In this document: in pieces, positions 57,973-64,000 of the stretch | Layout: every line of letters starts with the position of its first letter | Position numbering within the stretch: the stretch's first letter is position 1 | Assembly: GCA_947475165.1 (NCBI GenBank) | Contig: CANJLD010000011.1 | Location: 1 to 64,000 of the forward strand | Source of the DNA: Bacteroidota bacterium | GTDB taxonomy: Bacteria; Bacteroidota; Bacteroidia; Chitinophagales; LD1 | Direction of reading: 5' to 3' | DNA: 64,000 nt | Translations under genes and position numbers: made by a program | The notes under the pieces: generated by a model | Databases searched by the model: none | What the model saw: only the letters and a program-made list of their open reading frames with translations | What the model was told of the DNA's origin: nothing

Positions 57973-58731
57973 TTAAGGTAGCCGGAACCGGTTTTGCAGC
58001 GGCAGATACAAATACCAAAACGAGCTGAATAAAAAGTGAGCCGCCTGAATAAGCGGCATAGGCAGTTTTTTTAATCCGGGGTTTTTAACGTAAAAATATT
58101 TGAGCGATAAGCCACCCAATGCCTTGGCACAAACCAAATGGCTTTGGCTCGCATACTCGGGGCGCACAATATCAAACACCAGCACAAACCTCCGCTGGTC
58201 ACTGTTGTTCCAAACATTGTGGTAGTGGGCATCGCTAAACATAAGCACCTTGCCTTCTTCCCAACCTCGTTCTTCGGTGCCCACGCGCACACCGCACACG
58301 GGGTACGGTGCCGGTATTTTTAAACCCAGGTGGCACCGGATGGTAGTATTTGTTTCGCCATTATGCGGCAATACTTTCGACATGGGCTCTAAAACCGTAA
58401 TGCCCGCGAAAGTTAAATTGGGAATAGATTTCAGCAGCGAAAAAGTTTTGGGATACCGGTCGCAGTTTTTATGCTTTTGCCAGCCAAAGTTTAAAAAATA
58501 AAGGTTCTTCCACGCATCGGGCGATGAAAGATAGGGCGGGTTAATATTCACCACATCAATCTCCTCTTCGCTGGTGAGCAGGCCCATTACTTCGTTGCGG
58601 ATGATTTGCCAGTTAGCTTCCAGTTGTCCTATTGCAGGAAAATCTTTTGCCTCATAAAAAAAATCGTGGTGACCGGTGTAGGGCTCTTCCTTAAGAAAAT
58701 AGAATTGTTCTTCTATGGTAGTAGTTGGCAT
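57973..58731 (-). CDS. LpxO/aspartyl-asparaginyl beta-hydroxylase family oxygenase, paralogue 2
   Basis: DFPAIGQLEANWQIIRNEVM; LPHNGETNTTIRCHLGLKIPAPYPVCGVRVGTEERGWEEGKVLMFSDAHYHNVWNNSDQRRFVLVFDIV. Confidence 0.85.
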   Translation of the reverse strand: MPTTTIEEQFYFLKEEPYTGHHDFFYEAKDFPAIGQLEANWQIIRNEVMGLLTSEEEIDVVNINPPYLSSPDAWKNLYFLNFGWQKHKNCDRYPKTFSLLKSIPNLTFAGITVLEPMSKVLPHNGETNTTIRCHLGLKIPAPYPVCGVRVGTEERGWEEGKVLMFSDAHYHNVWNNSDQRRFVLVFDIVRPEYASQSHLVCAKALGGLSLKYFYVKNPGLKKLPMPLIQAAHFLFSSFWYLYLPLQNRFRLP

Positions 58732-58745
58732 GGGATATTAAGCGT

Positions 58746-60293
58746 TCAGGCAAACGATTCTGCCGGCATTTCGCTGCGGGGTATAACTTTAATTTTAGAG
58801 CGTTTAATTAATTCTCCCAACGCCATCTCTGCCCGCGAGTCGTACCGGCTGGTCCATAAGTTGCGCACCGTTTTAACCAACCGCGTGGGATGAAAAATAA
58901 AGTTAGAAGTATAAAACACAGCCAGGTAACTCATCAGATAAAACCGCAGGGCATATTTATTAATGTGCGTGTTGTAAAAGAAATTATTGAAGAACGTATC
59001 CACATAAATTATCTGATAAAAATAGGCATCGTTATCCATATCTATTTTGCCTTCTTTCAGCAGCATTTCAAAAAGCGCACTGCCGGGGTAAGGCGAAAAT
59101 ACCGAAGGTGCCATATCGTTTACTCCATACCAGCTTGCCTTTACCAAAAACCAAAGTGTTTGCCATACGTTGTGGTGTTTCTCACCGGGGAAACCGATAA
59201 TCACATTTATTTTAATGTTCATCTTCTCCTCGGTTGAATAGGCAATAGACTGAAGCATTTTTGGCAATGAAACTTTTTTCTTGATCAGTTTCAGAATCTC
59301 CACCGAGCCGCTTTCGGGCGCGTAAGTAATATTTCGGCAACCCGAAGCATACAGGTAATGCGCCACTTCGCGGTCTATTACCTCTGACCGGGTACCGGCA
59401 GGTATCTGCCACGTAATATCCAGCTGGCGTTTCATTACTTCTTTGGCAAATTCAACAATCCATGCTTTTTGAATAATAGCGGTAAGGTCATAAAAATCGA
59501 AATTGCGGATATCAAATTTCTGGTTGAAATGTTCCATTTCGTTTACCACATCCTGCGGGCTGCGCATAAAATAGCGCGTGCCCCACATTTGCGGGCTGCT
59601 GCAAAAAGTGCACTCATACGGGCAACCCCGCGTAGCCATTAAGGGCACAGAATATACATCTCTGTCAACCCCGTAAATAATGCCGTGCTTCTTGTATTTA
59701 TCCAGCGGAAACAAGTCCCAGGCAGGCCATGCCACTGTTTCTACTTCGCGTATGCGGGTGCGTGCCTTGTTGCGCACCGGTACATTATCGGCATTGCGGT
59801 AAACAATCCCTTCTATTTCTGAAAGAGGGCTGCCTGTTTCAATAGCCTTTACCACCTCTACCACCGCTTCTTCGCCCTCGCCTCTTATGCAAACATGCAG
59901 GTGGCGGGTTTGCTCAATACACATTTCAGGGGCGGCTGTTAAATGTTCGCCACCGGCTATAATAGTAGCTTGCGGAAAGCGGCTGCCTAAGTAATCAATC
60001 AATATGCGGTTATGCAGCCAGTTGCCGCTAAACATCAAACTCATCCCAATCACCTTAGTATCGGGGTGAATGAGTTTGGCAATTTCCACTTCGGTAATAC
60101 CGTTTAAAACAATATCGTTATTAAACTGAATATATTGATTAGGCGCCTCCGCCAGCGAATCTATTACCTGTATAGTATGCCCTTCGCGCTGCAGTGCCCC
60201 AGCCACAAACGCCAACCCCAGCGATGGAGAAGGCTTCATGGTTGCGCTCATGGGTTTCATTAAGCGCGGAGGATTGATTAGGCAAATCTTCAT
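58746..60293 (-). CDS. B12-binding domain radical SAM protein (BchE/HpnJ-like architecture)
   Basis: PSLGLAFVAGALQREGHTIQVID; IAGGEHLTAAPEMC..CIRGEGEEAVVEV; MATRGCPYECTFCSSP. Confidence 0.93.
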   Translation of the reverse strand: MKICLINPPRLMKPMSATMKPSPSLGLAFVAGALQREGHTIQVIDSLAEAPNQYIQFNNDIVLNGITEVEIAKLIHPDTKVIGMSLMFSGNWLHNRILIDYLGSRFPQATIIAGGEHLTAAPEMCIEQTRHLHVCIRGEGEEAVVEVVKAIETGSPLSEIEGIVYRNADNVPVRNKARTRIREVETVAWPAWDLFPLDKYKKHGIIYGVDRDVYSVPLMATRGCPYECTFCSSPQMWGTRYFMRSPQDVVNEMEHFNQKFDIRNFDFYDLTAIIQKAWIVEFAKEVMKRQLDITWQIPAGTRSEVIDREVAHYLYASGCRNITYAPESGSVEILKLIKKKVSLPKMLQSIAYSTEEKMNIKINVIIGFPGEKHHNVWQTLWFLVKASWYGVNDMAPSVFSPYPGSALFEMLLKEGKIDMDNDAYFYQIIYVDTFFNNFFYNTHINKYALRFYLMSYLAVFYTSNFIFHPTRLVKTVRNLWTSRYDSRAEMALGELIKRSKIKVIPRSEMPAESFA

Positions 60294-60475
60294 AAGACTA
60301 TATTTTCTGTAGCCTCAACGAAAATAAAAAAACATTTACGTTATCACTCAATAGCCCGATATTAAACTGCTGCTTAGTTATAGGTTACCACCATTGCTTT
60401 TAAATTTGATTGCCCCGCAAAACCGGTGGTTATACAAGCAGTAAGCAAATGTTTTAGTTTATTATTAATATTACG

Positions 60476-61519
60476 TTGCAAAGAAAAGAGGCATTCAAAA
60501 ACACACAAACAAATAATAGTATGAAGCCCAATAACATGACAACCACACACTGGTGGAAATACAATGCGCTGTTTTTTGCCGAGCATATTTTAGGTGATAA
60601 GTGGTACCCGAAAGTTTTCGGCAATACCGAAAAAAAACTTTACAAAGCTATTGACGAATACATCACCAACAATCCGGTACCCGATGAATTCAAAATAATA
60701 GAACTGCAAAAAGGAGAATATACCGACCCTATTAAAAACCCGCACCAGCCCATTGTTTTTCGCGGTGCTGCAAGCCACTGGTCATGCATGGGCAAATGGA
60801 CCTTCGATTACTTTGCCGAAAAACATGGCGATGATGAAGTAACACTGGTGAACAACCCCGGCTTAATTAAAGATACCGACCAGGCGTATGATGTAGTTAA
60901 GTTCCGCGATTACATAGCCAACATGCGCAAAGGTTCAAAACGATATTTAAAATTTTCGCGCATTGTAGATGAGCTGTCTGAGCTGCGAAACGATTTTGAT
61001 TACACCTGGCTGCGCAAGTTTCGCCCCAAAGGCGCGCAAAACGATTTGAACTATTTTTTCATGGGCGGTAAAAACACCATGACTCCTATTCACGATGGTT
61101 TTGCCGAAACTATTTTTGTGCAGATAGAAGGAACCAAGAAATGGGTTTTCTACCCCACCAATCACCGGTTGTTTATTGGCGTTCGCCCGCGCAGATACAA
61201 TTATTTCTACAGCGATGTTGACCCGTATAATCTCAACGACCCTAAGTTTCCGTTGCTCAAGCACGCTAAGCGCCATGAGATTTTATTACACCCCGGAGAT
61301 GTGCTGTTTTTCCCTTCCTTAGTATGGCACCAGGTAGAAAACGTAACCGATAGTATAGGAGTGGCTTACAAATTTGCCACACTCAAAGCGGGCTTTACTT
61401 CTTCAAAAATGTTATTCCTCTGTTTCTTATTAGCTACTAAACCGTGGCTGATTAATACACTGCTGCCCTGGAAAGCAGATATACTGCAATATAAAAAACC
61501 GAAAAATGCCAATGCTTAG
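60476..61519 (+). CDS. JmjC/cupin_8-like Fe/2OG oxygenase
   Basis: PIVFRGAASHWSCMGKWTFDYF; GGKNTMTPIHDGFAETIFVQIEGTKKWVFYP (HxD); HPGDVLFFPSLVWHQVENV (distal His); probable start 60521. Confidence 0.85.
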   Translation: MQRKEAFKNTQTNNSMKPNNMTTTHWWKYNALFFAEHILGDKWYPKVFGNTEKKLYKAIDEYITNNPVPDEFKIIELQKGEYTDPIKNPHQPIVFRGAASHWSCMGKWTFDYFAEKHGDDEVTLVNNPGLIKDTDQAYDVVKFRDYIANMRKGSKRYLKFSRIVDELSELRNDFDYTWLRKFRPKGAQNDLNYFFMGGKNTMTPIHDGFAETIFVQIEGTKKWVFYPTNHRLFIGVRPRRYNYFYSDVDPYNLNDPKFPLLKHAKRHEILLHPGDVLFFPSLVWHQVENVTDSIGVAYKFATLKAGFTSSKMLFLCFLLATKPWLINTLLPWKADILQYKKPKNANA

Positions 61520-61592
61520 TTCAGTCAATTTCATTTTTTAATTATTTTTCAAACATCTTCGCACATAACACCATTCAAGAAATGTATTCAGC

Positions 61593-63053
61593 ATGAGAGC
61601 TACGATAATTAGCCCCATTTATGTAAGAGATTCTGATTATTACGACCTTGGAACAGCCGCAATAGCCACGGCTATTTCAGCTACAAAGAGGCATCAGGCA
61701 TCGGTCATTGATTTCGCTTTTGTCTGGAGCCAATGGGAAGAGCATGTAAAAAAACATCTGCTCAAATTTAAGCCGCAATTAATTGGCATTTCTACTTACT
61801 CACCTAAAATGCCGCTGGTGCTCAATGTTGCCCGGCTTTGTAAGGAAGTTTTACCCGGTGTAAAAATAGTTTTGGGCGGGCATCATGCATCGTTAGATAC
61901 TTTAGAAACCCTGAAACAGGATTGTATTGATTTTGTAGTGGTAGGCGAGGGAGAGAATACAATTCTGCAATTGCTGGATACCATAGAGGATAATCCAGGG
62001 AAAGGTTACCACAATATACCCTTTCTGGCATTTAAGGAAGGCGATAAATTTATTGAAAATCCTTTGGGGAAATTACCAACCGCAAAAGAGCTAACCGAGT
62101 TTCCCTTTAATGACTGGACACTTTGGGAACACCACGAAAAGTCCATATTTCATTCAGGCTACCTGCCGGTTATTGGTGTAAGGGGTTGCCCGTATAAATG
62201 TTCGTTTTGCTCTTCGCCTATTTTGGCTGAGCGGCTTTCAGGAACCGGTCCGTTTGTAAGGCAGAAGAGTGCGCTGAGAACAGCTCAGGAAGTTGCCTGG
62301 CAATGGGAGAGACATCAGAAACATGGTCTCAGATACATCATGTTCTACGACCAGAATTTTTTAATAAGTGCCAAATGGCTCGAAGATTTCTGCACCGAAT
62401 ATCGCAGACTTGATATGCATGAAAAATTGCCTTTCTCCTGCTATTCACGTCTTGACCATTTAACTAAAGAAAAACTGGATATGGCAAAAGCTGCCGGCTG
62501 TATTCAATTAAGAGTGGGTATAGAATCTGGCAATCAGGAAGTAAGAGATAAACTGCTCAACAAAGAATTGTCGCAGGAAATGTTGATTGAAAAAATGAAA
62601 CTGCTTAACGATTCAGGAATTAATTCGTTGGGGTATTTCATCATTGGCAATCCTAAAGAAACGTATGCGCAAGCCTATGAAAGTTTTAAAGTAGCCAAAG
62701 AGCTCAAATTGAACAGAGCCGCCTTCTTCTTCCTTACTCCGCTTTACAATATACCCTTACAAAAAGACGTAAAAGTTAACTTCTTAGAAATGGACCGGTC
62801 GTTAGGATTTGCTTTCCCAAGTACAGTTACGGAAGGGCTTAGTGGATTCTCGAAAATATTGTTGATACTTCTGTTTTATAGGGCAAACGGATGGTTCCTG
62901 CTCAAAAATCTATTTACCCAGTTGCGCAAACGGGGTATCTCTTTCTTACTGAACTTCCCTGGGTATTATAGGATTGCAAGGTCAGATGGTTTTGATTTTG
63001 AGCAATCGCTGCTTCAATACGCCTATTATCACGGTGATTCTTTCTTGTATTAA
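61593..63053 (+). CDS. B12-binding domain radical SAM protein
   Basis: LGGHHASLDTLETL..DFVVVGEGENTILQLL; GVRGCPYKCSFCSSP. Confidence 0.93.
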   Translation: MRATIISPIYVRDSDYYDLGTAAIATAISATKRHQASVIDFAFVWSQWEEHVKKHLLKFKPQLIGISTYSPKMPLVLNVARLCKEVLPGVKIVLGGHHASLDTLETLKQDCIDFVVVGEGENTILQLLDTIEDNPGKGYHNIPFLAFKEGDKFIENPLGKLPTAKELTEFPFNDWTLWEHHEKSIFHSGYLPVIGVRGCPYKCSFCSSPILAERLSGTGPFVRQKSALRTAQEVAWQWERHQKHGLRYIMFYDQNFLISAKWLEDFCTEYRRLDMHEKLPFSCYSRLDHLTKEKLDMAKAAGCIQLRVGIESGNQEVRDKLLNKELSQEMLIEKMKLLNDSGINSLGYFIIGNPKETYAQAYESFKVAKELKLNRAAFFFLTPLYNIPLQKDVKVNFLEMDRSLGFAFPSTVTEGLSGFSKILLILLFYRANGWFLLKNLFTQLRKRGISFLLNFPGYYRIARSDGFDFEQSLLQYAYYHGDSFLY

Positions 63054-63832
63054 AGAAACCCCAACTTAATTTTCCGCTGAATGGGCAGAAGCACACGCCA
63101 TAAAGTTGAAAAAGCAAAACAAAGCGAGCGAACTACAAACTCCGGAAGATGTTTGAAGAACCCTATTCTTTTATAAAGAAATATATACGTCTGGCTACCC
63201 AGGGTTTTTGCACAAATTTCTACCTGCTTATCTTCCAAAACCTTGGCAACAAAATCAACAATTAGCACATACCTTTTTTTATCTGAACGGCTCCATACAC
63301 TGTGTTGCTGAACAATGGTAAAGAACAATAACTCTCCATCAGCCCATCCTTTTACTTCGTTCCCAACCTTCATGGCAATAGTGGGGTAAGGATCCGGAAC
63401 AATTAAGCCCAGATGCGCTCTGATAACCCCGTTAGTATCGCCAAAGTGAGGCTTAATTTCTGTATGCGGAGACAATACGCTGATAGTAACTGTAGTAATA
63501 CTGGGAATTTGATCGGTTAGTTTGGTAAGCATCGGAAACTTTTTCCGGTTCTTATGAAACAAAACCATGTAGCTCATTAAATTAATCGTACTCCAATCGT
63601 TACCGGTTACCGCAGCCGGTGAGTAAGAACCCATGCCGGTTATTACGCCCCGTTCTTTTTCATACGCTAATATTTCATCTCGTATAGCTTCCCAGTTTTC
63701 TTTCAAAAGGTTAAGCTCGGGGAACCATTCGTTAGGATAGTAGCTGGGCAAACTACCGTAATACTCCTCTTTTGGTGGTCTCAAATACACTATTTCCTCC
63801 CCCTTGGGCCATGTAAATTGCTGATCAGACAT
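63050..63832 (-). CDS. LpxO/aspartyl-asparaginyl beta-hydroxylase family oxygenase, paralogue 3
   Basis: EWFPELNLLKENWEAIRDEILAYEKERG; IKPHFGDTNGVIRAHLGLIVPDPYPTIAMKVGNEVKGWADGELLFFTIVQQHSVWSRSDKKRYVLIVDFV. Confidence 0.85.
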   Translation of the reverse strand: MSDQQFTWPKGEEIVYLRPPKEEYYGSLPSYYPNEWFPELNLLKENWEAIRDEILAYEKERGVITGMGSYSPAAVTGNDWSTINLMSYMVLFHKNRKKFPMLTKLTDQIPSITTVTISVLSPHTEIKPHFGDTNGVIRAHLGLIVPDPYPTIAMKVGNEVKGWADGELLFFTIVQQHSVWSRSDKKRYVLIVDFVAKVLEDKQVEICAKTLGSQTYIFLYKRIGFFKHLPEFVVRSLCFAFSTLWRVLLPIQRKIKLGFL

Positions 63833-64000
63833 AGAAGAAAATTTATGATGTTACGTTGATTAATCAGGTAATTACGAATGTACTAATCCGTTTTTAAATT
63901 TTTCGTTTTTGTTCAAGGAACAGAATAGGGATGTTATATATCCTGTTTGCCTTTTATACCCCCTATTACAAATTTCTTATCCCATAACATATACCGGAAA

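Noticed and set aside
41084-63053. RiPP biosynthesis locus driven by three radical SAM proteins
   Set aside because: No precursor-peptide ORF, RRE, peptidase-containing exporter or SPASM-type Cys motifs seen; intergenic gaps are too short for conserved precursors. The enzymes have B12-binding domains and sit among glycan/lipid-type genes.
1-64000. Prophage, transposon or integrative element
   Set aside because: No integrase, transposase, phage structural or conjugation genes and no obvious long terminal repeats or tRNA attachment site were seen.

Overview
This is a 64 kb chromosomal window from a Bacteroidota-type genome. The lineage is inferred from T9SS C-terminal sorting domains, ELWxxDGT proteins, a CarboxypepD-plug TonB receptor and S41 protease pairs. 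No rRNA, tRNA, phage, transposase or cas genes were recognised.

The left part (0-24 kb) holds the uvrA 3' end, two tandem S41 proteases, an AraC regulator, an M28 peptidase, a TonB-dependent receptor, a GDP-mannose-epimerase-like gene and a 2299-aa repetitive T9SS surface protein. From about 24.7 to 64 kb there is a large surface-glycan / lipid-modification-like region. It contains glycosyltransferases, a DegT aminotransferase, a nitrilase / N-acetyl-sugar amidotransferase / carbamoyltransferase operon, an orphan Wzm-like ABC permease, seven apparent Fe(II)/2OG-type oxygenases (3 PhyH-like, 3 LpxO/AspH-like, 1 JmjC/cupin-like) and three B12-binding-domain radical SAM proteins.

The most unusual signal is a set of three intergenic arrays at about 9.47-9.68, 24.37-24.65 and 55.94-56.34 kb. 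All share an exact ~21-bp period. In arrays 2 and 3 nearly every unit is a short imperfect palindrome; the arm sequences change from unit to unit but the dyad centres stay 21 (sometimes 21.5) bp apart. Two of the arrays abut genes for small uncharacterised, probably helical proteins. This looks like a helically phased palindrome-array system that I cannot match to a known repeat class. All coordinates and periodicities were derived by hand, and no database search was run.
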